Positions 16,264-24,131 of a DNA stretch of 64,000 bases are shown here, in pieces. The first letter of the stretch is position 1. Every line of letters begins with the position of its first letter. Source of the stretch: a virus; the IMG/VR virus record IMGVR_UViG_3300027736_000029, positions 40,267 to 104,266 of that record; one strand, 5' to 3'. The notes below the pieces were generated by a model. It saw only the letters and a list, made by a program, of their open reading frames with translations, made no database searches and was not told the DNA's origin. The position numbers and the translations under genes were made by a program.

Positions 16264-16545
16264 TTATTTAGATTTTAATTTTTTAATCTCCTGTTCAATT
16301 TGAGTTTGTCTTTGAACATCCAATAACTTTCTGTCAGTTGCTTGAATCATTCTTTTTTCAGACTCCAATCCCATGATTGTTAATTCAACATTCAATTCTT
16401 GTTTAGTGTAAGTTGAGTCTTTAATTGCTTCAACCTCTTTTCTCATTTTAGCAAGTTCTCTACCATCACCACATCCTTTAAAGAAGGACAATAAAGCAAT
16501 GACCAATACAATAACCACAAAGTTTTTTTCTATAAATTTTTTCAT
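16264..16545 (-). CDS. Small membrane-anchored coiled-coil protein, 93 aa
   Basis: N-terminal membrane span (about 7-22, NFVVIVLVIALLSFF) followed by KGCGDG and a polar coiled coil to the end. The Cys after the span could act as a lipobox-like site (FFKGC), although the -1 to -3 residues are not canonical. With the neighbouring endolysin and membrane genes it completes a five-gene envelope cluster. Topology also fits an i-spanin, so the spanin role could belong to this gene instead of 14018-14377. Confidence 0.55.
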   Translation of the reverse strand: MKKFIEKNFVVIVLVIALLSFFKGCGDGRELAKMRKEVEAIKDSTYTKQELNVELTIMGLESEKRMIQATDRKLLDVQRQTQIEQEIKKLKSK

Positions 16546-16576
16546 ATTTTTTTTGTTTTTTATTTATCCCAATAAT

Positions 16577-16606
16577 AAAAGGGTGTACTAATAAATACAC
16601 CCTTTT
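16577..16606 (-). terminator. Intrinsic terminator behind the sigma operon
   Basis: Eleven-bp perfect stem (AAAAGGGTGTA 16577-16587 with TACACCCTTTT 16596-16606), 8-nt loop. Flanking T-rich sequence exists on both sides, so it may act on both strands. On the minus strand it lies 8 bases behind the sigma factor stop. Confidence 0.88.
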
Positions 16607-16613
16607 TCAACTT

Positions 16614-17411
16614 TTACATATAATCGAACAAACTTGATGTCTCGTTCCTCAATTTTCGGAGAGCTTTTTCCTTAATTTGTCGAACCCTTTCTTTGGTTAA
16701 TGAGAAGTCACCACCAATATCTTCCAACGTTCTTGTGTTACCTGTCAATCCAAAATAATCTTCAATGATTACTCGTTCACGATTGTCCAACACATCCAAC
16801 ATCTCAAGAAGTTTCTTCTTCAAGGTGTCCTCAGTTGATAAATTGACATCGGCAAGTTCCGCATTTGGGTTATTCAAGATGTCCAACAGGGTATCACCTT
16901 CCTCATTCAAAGGATTGTCCAAGTTGATGGTGTATGGCAATGTCGCAAACTTTTCAGGTAGAGCAACTCCTGCGGAATCCAACTCCTTCTTAGCTCGATG
17001 TAGTTCTTGAACCACATTAACAGGGAGACGGATGGTTCTTGCATTCTCGTTCAACGATTGCAAGATTGATTGACGAACCCACCACACAGCATAAGAGATG
17101 AATCTTAACCCTTTGGTCCAATCAAAGTTTTCGATGGCTTTCATAAGACCGTAGTTCCCTTCTGCAATCAAGTCAGATAAGTCCAATCCTTGATTTTGGT
17201 ATTGTTTACTAACCGTGATGACAAAACGAAGATTACCTTCCAACAACTCTTGTTGAATCTGTTCCTTTTCTTGTTCTGTCACATCAGGAGATAACATCCT
17301 TTTTGCGAGTTCTCTCTCCCTGTCAGGTGTCATAACTCGAATTTTTCGGATGTCCTTAAGATATACCGCAATTTCTTCTTGGTTGATTGGAATTGATGAT
17401 TTTTCTTTCAT
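16614..17411 (-). CDS. RpoD-like sigma-70 family RNA polymerase sigma factor
   Basis: 265 residues with nearly the complete primary-sigma layout: region 1.2 (EEIAVYLKDIRKI), region 2 (GNLRFVITVSKQYQNQGLDLSDLIAEG and FISYAVWWVRQSIL), region 3 (IRLPVNVVQEL), and region 4 with a C-terminal helix-turn-helix (LTKERVRQIKEKALRKLR). It looks like the short Bacteroidota RpoD (about 287 aa) rather than the minimal T4 gp55. It should redirect host RNA polymerase to phage promoters. It forms an operon with the 170-aa gene 1 base upstream, under a TATCTTTG box, so it is probably expressed early or middle. Confidence 0.95.
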   Translation of the reverse strand: MKEKSSIPINQEEIAVYLKDIRKIRVMTPDRERELAKRMLSPDVTEQEKEQIQQELLEGNLRFVITVSKQYQNQGLDLSDLIAEGNYGLMKAIENFDWTKGLRFISYAVWWVRQSILQSLNENARTIRLPVNVVQELHRAKKELDSAGVALPEKFATLPYTINLDNPLNEEGDTLLDILNNPNAELADVNLSTEDTLKKKLLEMLDVLDNRERVIIEDYFGLTGNTRTLEDIGGDFSLTKERVRQIKEKALRKLRNETSSLFDYM

Positions 17412-17412
17412 A

Positions 17413-17925
17413 TTATTTTTGGCTATAGTTGTCTAATGTTGCTTTTTCGTATGGAGTAAGGGATTCAACTCCGTTATCAACTACCTTGTCCAACAATTGG
17501 TCCAATGTTGGTATCTGTAGGTTTTTCTTCACTTGGTTCATTAATGCTGTCACAATGTCATCTTCATCATCTTCATCATAAGATATGTCAAAATCATTTT
17601 TTGTTTCAAATTCAAAGGTAATCGCACCTTCAGTCTCAGTCTCCAAATCAAATAAATGTTGTTTCATATCGTCCGTCATGAATACTGATACATTATCATT
17701 ATACTCAGTCAATATGAATGAATCATACATGGGATAAGAGGTTAGTTCCACAAACTCATGAATGTCCTCCATTTGGATTTCAGATTCAAAATGGAAAATA
17801 ATAACACCACTACGGTATTGAAACTTTAAGTGAGTTGAATCAACCAACGGTTCCAAACAATGAGCAATCTCCTCACACTGTTCTGATTGAAAATTACCAA
17901 ATACGGTTAACAAGTATTTCTTCAT
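17413..17925 (-). CDS. Hypothetical acidic protein, 170 aa
   Basis: Starts MKKYLLTVFGNFQSEQCEE, a beta-rich N-terminal domain with RSGVIIFHFES, then an acidic linker (SYDEDDEDD) and a helical end (LDQLLDKVVDNGVESLTPYEK). It is first in the sigma operon, 1 base from the sigma gene, so it may modulate the sigma factor, but nothing in the sequence proves this. Confidence 0.75.
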   Translation of the reverse strand: MKKYLLTVFGNFQSEQCEEIAHCLEPLVDSTHLKFQYRSGVIIFHFESEIQMEDIHEFVELTSYPMYDSFILTEYNDNVSVFMTDDMKQHLFDLETETEGAITFEFETKNDFDISYDEDDEDDIVTALMNQVKKNLQIPTLDQLLDKVVDNGVESLTPYEKATLDNYSQK

Positions 17926-17939
17926 ATTTTTTTGTTTGA

Positions 17940-17947
17940 CAAAGATA
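17940..17947 (-). promoter_or_regulatory. TATCTTTG -7 box of the sigma operon
   Basis: Minus-strand TATCTTTG 14 nt before the ATG at 17925. No TTTG is found at the -33 distance; instead an 8-bp palindrome (17956-17975) occupies that place, suggesting a regulated promoter. Confidence 0.55.
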
Positions 17948-17955
17948 AGACAATT

Positions 17956-18006
17956 ATTCTAAACTCTTTTAGAATATCCAACAATTTGGTAAAAATCTTT
18001 TTTACC
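17956..18006. promoter_or_regulatory. Two palindromes upstream of the sigma operon
   Basis: ATTCTAAA/TTTAGAAT (17956-17963 with 17968-17975, 4-nt loop) and GGTAAAAA/TTTTTACC (17988-17995 with 17999-18006, 3-nt loop), both in the 176-base gap between the methyltransferase and sigma operons. The first covers the expected -33 region of the TATCTTTG promoter, as an operator would. The second could also form a weak hairpin. Apart from these and the terminator at 18062, I see nothing in this gap. Confidence 0.4.
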
Positions 18007-18061
18007 ATCACAATAATCTTTAACCAATTCAAGTAATATAATAAAAAAGAATTAAACAGTC

Positions 18062-18092
18062 AAAAAAAAATCCCACCTTTTTAGGGGTGGGG
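18062..18092 (-). terminator. Intrinsic terminator behind the methyltransferase gene
   Basis: Minus strand: CCCACC and GGTGGG stem closing a loop of CCTAAAAA, then A and nine T. It lies within 10 bases of the methyltransferase stop and closes the putative R-M cassette on its downstream side. Confidence 0.85.
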
Positions 18093-18101
18093 TTAGTTAT
18101 A

Positions 18102-19526
18102 CTAAAAACCTTCAAGGATAGAATCTTTAGGTATTGAAAAATATTGTTTATTTAAACGTTTTTTTCTTTTAATCCACCAATCAGATTTAGAAACATATAG
18201 TAAATATTCAAAAACATCGGTAAATGGTTTTTTTGTCATAGTAGTCCAAAAAGTTTTAAATTCATCTGTTAAATTATTTTCAATATCTTCAATAGGTACT
18301 GTCCTTAATGCACCTGGTGATGAATTTCTATTAACATCGTATGTGGTATATCCAAAATAATCTGTGGATATTTTTGTTGGGTTACCTGTAAAATAAAATG
18401 ATTCTCCAGGGTTTGGATTTATTAAATAAACAAATCCATATTTTTTTAATGATTCATGTCTAAAATAAAATCTTACTTCTTGTCGATGAGTAATCACTTT
18501 ATAATTATTTATATCAGAAAATATTTCATTCGATTGTAAAAGATTATTTTTAATATCATTAATATAGGTGGTAACGGTATTAATCTTACTTTGATTATTT
18601 TTCTTAAGCTCACCCAAATGCGGTAATCCATTGTAAGATAAAAGTGATATTAAATTATCTTCAGTTACAATCGTATTTTCATTAAAAATAAGTTCCATTC
18701 TTTGTTTAAAATTTTCTAAACTTTCATTTTTACAAGATAAAAATATACTTTCAGTTGGAACTGAACCTAAGTAAGTTTTTTTAAAAATATCATTATATGT
18801 GAAAACATCGTCATACCAAATATCACTCAATAAGACCTCATCATTGTTATATTTTATAGAATAATCTTGATTATTAGGTTTTTCACAAATGAAATGACAT
18901 AAAACTAAATCTTGGTCAACATTTTCAAAGAAATTCTCAATATCTATAATTGATTTTAAAGTGACTGTTTTTTTAAAAATATCCCTAAATCCTTCAAACA
19001 CTTTAGTAGGATTTTGAAATATTGTTTTAGGTAGGATATAATATACATGACTATTTTTTGGTGAAATATCTATAGTATGTAATATAAAAAAAACCGCTTC
19101 TTCCTTTATTGCCTTTATTGAATACGTATTTTTTAATTTTTTAATGACTTTGGTATGGGTTTTGGATGATTCGTTTGGTGTCCTAAAAGGTGGATTACCA
19201 AAATAAAAAATAGGATTATTATTTTTAGAGAAATCAACATCATAAAAATTTTTAAATGATAATGTTAAATTTTTATCTCTCAACTCATCTATAACCCATT
19301 GATATTCCTCATCAATTTCAAAACCATATATATGATTAAAATTGTAATTGTTTTTAACGTATCTTAAGATATTACCACTCCCAAAACTCGGTTCAACAAA
19401 ATCATAATTGCTATAATCAAAATCAGCATTTAATCCAAACAACTTTTCTATAGTTTCAATAGGTGTATTATATTGACCTAAAAGTTGTTTTTTATTTGCG
19501 GTATTCTTAGATACAGAATTTTTCAT
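18102..19526 (-). CDS. Type II gamma-class DNA adenine N6-methyltransferase
   Basis: 474 residues. GQYNTP (17-22, the motif X-like start of TaqI/Eco57I-type enzymes), SAM-binding motif I VEPSFGSG (44-51), acidic GFEIDEE after the next strand, and catalytic NPPF (111-114) define a gamma-class N6-adenine methylase; the C-terminal 250 residues form the target-recognition part. It overlaps the upstream putative nuclease gene by 20 bases in the same operon, the classical arrangement of a restriction-modification pair. Codon use looks even richer in A/T than the neighbours, which fits acquisition. The recognition site cannot be read from sequence. Confidence 0.88.
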   Translation of the reverse strand: MKNSVSKNTANKKQLLGQYNTPIETIEKLFGLNADFDYSNYDFVEPSFGSGNILRYVKNNYNFNHIYGFEIDEEYQWVIDELRDKNLTLSFKNFYDVDFSKNNNPIFYFGNPPFRTPNESSKTHTKVIKKLKNTYSIKAIKEEAVFFILHTIDISPKNSHVYYILPKTIFQNPTKVFEGFRDIFKKTVTLKSIIDIENFFENVDQDLVLCHFICEKPNNQDYSIKYNNDEVLLSDIWYDDVFTYNDIFKKTYLGSVPTESIFLSCKNESLENFKQRMELIFNENTIVTEDNLISLLSYNGLPHLGELKKNNQSKINTVTTYINDIKNNLLQSNEIFSDINNYKVITHRQEVRFYFRHESLKKYGFVYLINPNPGESFYFTGNPTKISTDYFGYTTYDVNRNSSPGALRTVPIEDIENNLTDEFKTFWTTMTKKPFTDVFEYLLYVSKSDWWIKRKKRLNKQYFSIPKDSILEGF

Positions 19527-20205
19527 TTATAATTTTTTCAATATTTTTTTTAGTAAAGATTTCACCTATCGTTTTATCACCTCTATTATAATTATAGAGG
19601 TTCTTTCCATCATTATAAATACTTAATAAATAATGGTTATTTAATACCTTGTCATTATAATTTAATTGCCCCTCATAATTATTACCTTTATGTTGCCCTG
19701 ATAAATAAGCCTTTTCAATTTCTCTGTTTTTTACTGTCTTAGAAATCATATCTGATGGTAATATGAATATATCCATACCATCTTTAAACAATACTACCGC
19801 CAATAAATACTCAAATTCTTTAGGTTTAATCTGTTGAAAGGTACTGGTTGAAATGTTTCCACCATATTGTTTTGTGTTTTCTTTATACCCTTTCTTAGAA
19901 TCTTTAATACTAATTGCCCTTTCATAATACGGTCCGTCACCCTTTACCATCATTCTAATTAATTTAGTTTCAATAGTATGTTTTTCTTCGGCAGTTAGTT
20001 GGTCATAGTTTTTACGAGAAACTCTGAACAAATCTTCAAATATCTCATTAGACAACAGTTGTTCCCCATTTTCACCAGCATTAGTTGATTTTTTAAATAT
20101 GTCTATGTAAGGAAACCCACTAAATTTTAATATGTTAGTTTTATGAGTATTTAACTCTTTTATCTTCTCGTCTATTTGTTCAATAGTTAAAAAATTGTTT
20201 TCCAT
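19507..20205 (-). CDS. Putative type II restriction endonuclease
   Basis: 232 residues, starting MENNFLTIEQIDEK. The centre has ERAISIKDSKKG (95-106), then STSTFQQIKPKEFEYLLAVVL (about 120-139), DIFILPSDMI (145-154) and SGQHKGNNYEGQLNY (169-183). The string of a charged strand with a Lys, a TFQQIKP(K/D) segment and a QHxGN-EG segment is typical of several type II restriction enzymes as I recall them; E95/K101 are candidate PD-(D/E)XK catalytic residues. The call depends strongly on the partner methylase. Start chosen 4 nt behind TATCTTTG; a longer frame begins 9 codons upstream inside the promoter. Confidence 0.55.
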   Translation of the reverse strand: MENNFLTIEQIDEKIKELNTHKTNILKFSGFPYIDIFKKSTNAGENGEQLLSNEIFEDLFRVSRKNYDQLTAEEKHTIETKLIRMMVKGDGPYYERAISIKDSKKGYKENTKQYGGNISTSTFQQIKPKEFEYLLAVVLFKDGMDIFILPSDMISKTVKNREIEKAYLSGQHKGNNYEGQLNYNDKVLNNHYLLSIYNDGKNLYNYNRGDKTIGEIFTKKNIEKIINEKFCI

Positions 20206-20209
20206 ACTA

Positions 20210-20217
20210 CAAAGATA
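20210..20217 (-). promoter_or_regulatory. TATCTTTG box of the R-M cassette
   Basis: Minus-strand TATCTTTG followed by exactly 4 nt (TAGT) and ATG. There is no TTTG at the -33 distance because the terminator of the preceding gene lies there. Same box-N4-ATG geometry as at 4554 and 27708. Confidence 0.6.
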
Positions 20218-20220
20218 AGG

Positions 20221-20246
20221 AAAAAATCTCACATTTTATTGTGAGA
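20221..20246 (-). terminator. Intrinsic terminator at the end of the SbcC-like gene
   Basis: TCTCACA/TGTGAGA 7-bp stem (20227-20233 with 20240-20246), 6-nt loop, six T on the minus strand. The stop codon of the SbcC-like gene is inside the loop. It separates the recombination operon from the R-M cassette. Confidence 0.82.
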
Positions 20247-22614
20247 CTTTTGAAATGTTTTCAGTTTTTGTAATTCTAACCACATTGTCGGCCCAATTTG
20301 AAATTAAAGGATTGTGACTAATCACAAAGATTTTCTCAAAGTAGTCCTTCAACTTCATGAAGAAGTCCCCAACCATTTCCAAGTTTTCATTAGAAACCTT
20401 ACCCCAAGTCTCATCGTAAACCGATATGTTAGGTTTTGGAAGTGAACATACCTTTGATAGTACCGCTCTAATTGCCAACGCTCCGATTGTCTTTTCATAT
20501 CCTGAACCAGCTGTCATTGGTTTTTCAATACCTGTACCGTTATCAATCATGATAAAGTCAACCTCGTTCTTGTCGTTAATACGAATCTCTAAGTTAAAGA
20601 AACAAGAGTCCTGAAGGAGTCTTTGTAGTTCAGAGTTAATCAACGGCATCATGGTCTTCATAATCACCTTTGTAATACCGTTCTTACCAAACACCTCGAC
20701 ATACATCTTGTAAATCTTCTCACGTTCAAACTCTTCGGCAATCTTTAAGATAACCCCATTATTCTTTTCAATACGAGCATGAAGGTTTTCAATTTGATTT
20801 TGATTGGTTGATTGGATTCTTTCGTATCCACGTTTCTCGTTAATCAATTCATCAATACGTAATCCAGCCTTCACCAACTGAGCATCAATCTCGTTGTTCT
20901 TCTTAATCTTGTCTTGAACCTCTTCGTACCTCTTAAGTTTGTCTTTGGCTTGACCTAATTTCAATTCACTTGATTCCAATTGAATCTCATATTTTTCTTT
21001 GATGAGTTTGTTTCTCTCGTATTCATCAAAGTCTTTCTTAAGTTGAGTATAAGACTTTTCTTTGAAATCAAGGTCTTTCCATTGTTTGGATAACTTGTCA
21101 ACCTTCTTTTCCCAATCTCCCAACTCATCAATCTTTTTCTTTGTGAGCGCCGCTTCCATCAATTTGATTCCGCAGTGTTCACATTGAATGCCATCTCCAA
21201 ACTTCTTAACCAATTGTTCAATCTCTTCAACTTTGTTCTGAGCAAGGATGAGTTCACCGTTTGTGGTTTTCATTCCTTCTTTAACCTCATCATGTTTGTC
21301 TTCATGATAAAAATCTTTTGGTTCCACAATCTTAACCTCTTTGATTTGACCTCTAAGTCTTTCACAAGAACCATCAAAATCTGTGATGTCTGATTGTAGT
21401 TTAATTGGGTTTAGGACAATAAGTTCTTGGTCGATGTCACTATACTTTGACTTCAACAAGTTGTCTTTGTAGTCCTGACCTTTCTGTAATCTCAAATCAA
21501 CATCCTTAACTTTCACATTAGATTCTTCAATCTCGGTTTTAAATTTTTGGATTTGTTCTGATGAACTGTCGTTATCCTGTTTCAAAGATTCTGTGTTGTA
21601 AACATTTGACATCATTCCTTTTGAGAACTCAGAATAGATTTCTTTACCTGTCTCTTCTTTCTTTTTCAAGAACTCAAGACCCAAGAATCTGCTTAACACC
21701 TGACCACGAGCTGTTGGTTTTGCATCCAATAAATCTTCAAGGTTTGATGCTGTTGTTACGATTGTCATCAAGAAGTCATCCATACTACCGATGGATGTTT
21801 TCATGAAGTTCTCGGTCTCTCTACGTTGTTCACCAGTAAAGTTCTGAAGTTGTCCATCAGCTAGTTTCTTGAAGAACTCCAACTCGGTCTTAACATTCCA
21901 TTCACCTGTTTTGGATTTCTTTCTTTCAATCTTACGAGCAATGATATACTCCTCACCGTCAATGATGATGTCACCCTTAACAACTACCGTGTTTTTATCG
22001 GTAAATCGATTGAAGATTTCTTCCGCCTTCTGTGTTTTTGTTGTTGTGTTGAAGAACAAGAACAATAATAAGTCTACCGTTAATACGGTCTTACCTCCAA
22101 AGTTTGGTGGGTCTGATTCAACCACGGTAATACCATTACATTGGTCAAAGTCAATAACTTGGTTCTCACCATAAGATAAGAAGTTACTGAACTCAATTTT
22201 CTTGATGTGCCATTTCTTAAATGCAGTAACTTCAACATCGTTGGCTGTCAATCTATTTTCAACCGCAGAATCAATTCCCATTACTTGTTCGTAATATTGT
22301 TCTTGACCTTTGGATTCCAACATTGACTTGATAAGTTCTCTTTGGTAGTTCTTATCCATGATGTTAACTGATACATCAATCGTTTGTTGTGTGTCCTCTG
22401 TGGTCTTAACCTTTGTGATGACATTGATATTGGTTGAGTTATATTTCTTTTGGAAATATTGCTTAACCGATTTGATTCTTTCTTGTGTGAAGTTCTCTGG
22501 TGTGTCTTCCCATACCACTTGGATATAAGGATTCTCCAATGATTCTACGTCTAACTTTGTTGACATTGTTTTGTAATTAAATTCTGGTTTCGGATTGAAT
22601 AAATCCCATTTCAT
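20236..22614 (-). CDS. SbcC/Rad50-like (T4 gp46-like) recombination endonuclease ATPase subunit
   Basis: 792 residues. After an unusual N-terminal extension of about 135 residues comes the SMC-type ATPase: IKKIEFSNFLSYGE (about 137-150), P-loop DPPNFGGKT (168-176), a long coiled coil with a zinc-hook CEHC in the middle, then signature AGSGYEK, Walker B NISVYDE and H-loop VISHNP. With the SbcD-like nuclease it resects DNA ends for recombination-dependent replication. The start at 22614 is set by the stop of the small upstream gene (TAAAATG). The P-loop lacks the usual first Gly, a feature seen in gp46-like proteins. Confidence 0.93.
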   Translation of the reverse strand: MKWDLFNPKPEFNYKTMSTKLDVESLENPYIQVVWEDTPENFTQERIKSVKQYFQKKYNSTNINVITKVKTTEDTQQTIDVSVNIMDKNYQRELIKSMLESKGQEQYYEQVMGIDSAVENRLTANDVEVTAFKKWHIKKIEFSNFLSYGENQVIDFDQCNGITVVESDPPNFGGKTVLTVDLLLFLFFNTTTKTQKAEEIFNRFTDKNTVVVKGDIIIDGEEYIIARKIERKKSKTGEWNVKTELEFFKKLADGQLQNFTGEQRRETENFMKTSIGSMDDFLMTIVTTASNLEDLLDAKPTARGQVLSRFLGLEFLKKKEETGKEIYSEFSKGMMSNVYNTESLKQDNDSSSEQIQKFKTEIEESNVKVKDVDLRLQKGQDYKDNLLKSKYSDIDQELIVLNPIKLQSDITDFDGSCERLRGQIKEVKIVEPKDFYHEDKHDEVKEGMKTTNGELILAQNKVEEIEQLVKKFGDGIQCEHCGIKLMEAALTKKKIDELGDWEKKVDKLSKQWKDLDFKEKSYTQLKKDFDEYERNKLIKEKYEIQLESSELKLGQAKDKLKRYEEVQDKIKKNNEIDAQLVKAGLRIDELINEKRGYERIQSTNQNQIENLHARIEKNNGVILKIAEEFEREKIYKMYVEVFGKNGITKVIMKTMMPLINSELQRLLQDSCFFNLEIRINDKNEVDFIMIDNGTGIEKPMTAGSGYEKTIGALAIRAVLSKVCSLPKPNISVYDETWGKVSNENLEMVGDFFMKLKDYFEKIFVISHNPLISNWADNVVRITKTENISKVSQ

Positions 22615-22615
22615 T

Positions 22616-22786
22616 TTATTGGTTTTGCGTGTTTCCTGACATTTCTGCCTCACGTTGTTTTGTTAATTCAGCAAGTTGTCTTTTCATTGACTCTTGGAAT
22701 AATTTTTGCATTGCACTGTCAGCGGCCTTCATTTTTTGATTTCTCGCCTCAACCTTTTTTCTGTGTTCCTTTTTTCCTTTACCCAT
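22616..22786 (-). CDS. Small basic coiled-coil protein, 56 aa
   Basis: Starts MGKGKKEHRKKVEARNQKMK and is very rich in Lys, Arg, Gln and Glu, a single charged helix ending NTQNQ. It ends 1 base before the SbcC-like ATG, so the two are translationally coupled and it fixes that gene's start. No family recognised; nucleic-acid binding or a scaffold for the SbcC-like protein is possible. Confidence 0.65.
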   Translation of the reverse strand: MGKGKKEHRKKVEARNQKMKAADSAMQKLFQESMKRQLAELTKQREAEMSGNTQNQ

Positions 22787-22797
22787 TGTTTTTGTTT

Positions 22798-23148
22798 TTA
22801 ATTATTTGGTGATGGTCGATTCACTTCGAACCACTCGATGATTGCGTTGATTGCCCATACTGACCCTGAAGCCAACATACCATCAAAGAACCATGAGTAA
22901 TAATTGTGAACTCCAAGTAATTCATGTACAGGTGAATATAAGAAAATTCCGTAGAAGAATCCAACCCAAACTGAACAACACATCATACAAGATAACATCT
23001 TTGATAAAAATGCTCCGAATCCGTTTAATGGGTATTTACTATCCCCCCACTTGTTAATGAAATTTCTTGGTCCGTTAAAGATTGAACCATAAACTAAGAT
23101 GTTGCTCATACCATAAGCCATAACCATCCATAATAATAATTGTACCAT
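22798..23148 (-). CDS. Membrane protein with CMMCC motif, 116 aa
   Basis: Hydrophobic protein with about three spans (residues 3-24, 45-70, 80-105). A MLSCMMCCSVWVGFF segment puts three Cys at the start of the middle span, similar to the CxxCxxxW patterns of small phage/bacterial membrane proteins of unknown function (DUF1360-like in appearance). Located between small genes in the recombination operon. Function unknown; it could anchor replication at the membrane or alter the envelope. Confidence 0.65.
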   Translation of the reverse strand: MVQLLLWMVMAYGMSNILVYGSIFNGPRNFINKWGDSKYPLNGFGAFLSKMLSCMMCCSVWVGFFYGIFLYSPVHELLGVHNYYSWFFDGMLASGSVWAINAIIEWFEVNRPSPNN

Positions 23149-23151
23149 ATC

Positions 23152-23322
23152 TTATTCGAAAATTATTCCTTCTTTATCAACATACTGTTTAAAGGCTTCC
23201 ACGGCCTCTTCTTTTGTTGAGTGGTAACCAATAATCGCGTCGTGCTCTGTTGGGTCAATTGCGACAAATGACCCTGCTAATGTTTCATAGACAAATGAGT
23301 CTAAAATTTCTTGTGTTATCAT
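23152..23322 (-). CDS. Small hypothetical protein, 56 aa
   Basis: MITQEILDSFVYETLAG followed by HDAIIGYHSTKEEAVEAF, acidic, with an alternating strand/helix pattern. The HST(K/R)EEAV segment resembles small HicB/DUF-like beta-alpha proteins but is too short to be sure. Three bases separate it from the membrane protein gene downstream. Confidence 0.6.
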   Translation of the reverse strand: MITQEILDSFVYETLAGSFVAIDPTEHDAIIGYHSTKEEAVEAFKQYVDKEGIIFE

Positions 23323-23330
23323 ATTTCTTT

Positions 23331-24131
23331 TTATTTGTATAATTTATCGTCCAGGTTTGACCCCTTTAAGTAGACGGCTTGTTTATTTTCTTGGAACTTT
23401 TGAATCTCTTGAATCGTCTGTTCCAATTCTTTTATTTTTTTGTCTTTCTCCAAAGTCTCTTGTCTAACTTTGGCTAAAGTGTTTTGTAATGCATCAAGTT
23501 TAGACTTTGATAAATTGTCCGTTGTTTCCTTCTCTACGACCACTTCTACAGGTGGTTTAGCTAAATGTTCATCTAGAGTTCGTCTAAGTTCATCTAGTTC
23601 CTCATCCTTCTTAGACATTTTATAGTGGAAAATATTTTCGTTTTCTGTCGTTATAGTGGAAAATTCTTGTCTAATTATACCGATTTCGGTAGTTTTAGTG
23701 GAAAATTCTTGTTCCAACTGTTGTATTTTTAACAACAGTTCATTCTCACTACTGTTGTCGTAAATTGTTACAATTTTTTCGACAGGAACCTCTTTAATAA
23801 TTTCCTTAATAACTTCTTTTTCAACAATTACTTCTTTAATAACTTCAACAATTTTTTCAACAGGAACCTCAACATACTCAATTTTTACAACCTCTTTGAT
23901 GACTTCAACAGGTATTTCCACCCGTTTTTCACGGATGACCTCAATTTCCACCCGTTTTTCTTGAATCCCACCCATATTTTCCAAAAGTCCGTACTTTTCA
24001 ATACTGAACCCTTGTTTGAATGAACTCTTAATTATCTCATCAACATTAAACTTGTTAAGAGCACAATAAGACTCCAAGTCCTTCAACTCGTCTTTAGTTA
24101 AAACTATAGTCTTTTGTGTCCCGAAACTCAT
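23331..24131 (-). CDS. Coiled-coil protein with Val-Glu-Lys repeats, 266 aa
   Basis: The N-terminal 50 residues (TIVLTKDELKDLESYCALNKFNVDEI) look like a small DNA-binding or dimerisation domain. Residues about 60-125 are built of repeats such as EVPVEKIVEVIKEV, alternating Val/Ile with Glu/Lys, which form an extended beta or coiled rod. The remainder is a long coiled coil with Leu heptads. The ATG overlaps the stop of the SbcD-like gene (TAATG). It lies between the two subunits of the recombination nuclease, suggesting a structural link to that complex, but no such partner is known to me. Confidence 0.7.
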   Translation of the reverse strand: MSFGTQKTIVLTKDELKDLESYCALNKFNVDEIIKSSFKQGFSIEKYGLLENMGGIQEKRVEIEVIREKRVEIPVEVIKEVVKIEYVEVPVEKIVEVIKEVIVEKEVIKEIIKEVPVEKIVTIYDNSSENELLLKIQQLEQEFSTKTTEIGIIRQEFSTITTENENIFHYKMSKKDEELDELRRTLDEHLAKPPVEVVVEKETTDNLSKSKLDALQNTLAKVRQETLEKDKKIKELEQTIQEIQKFQENKQAVYLKGSNLDDKLYK

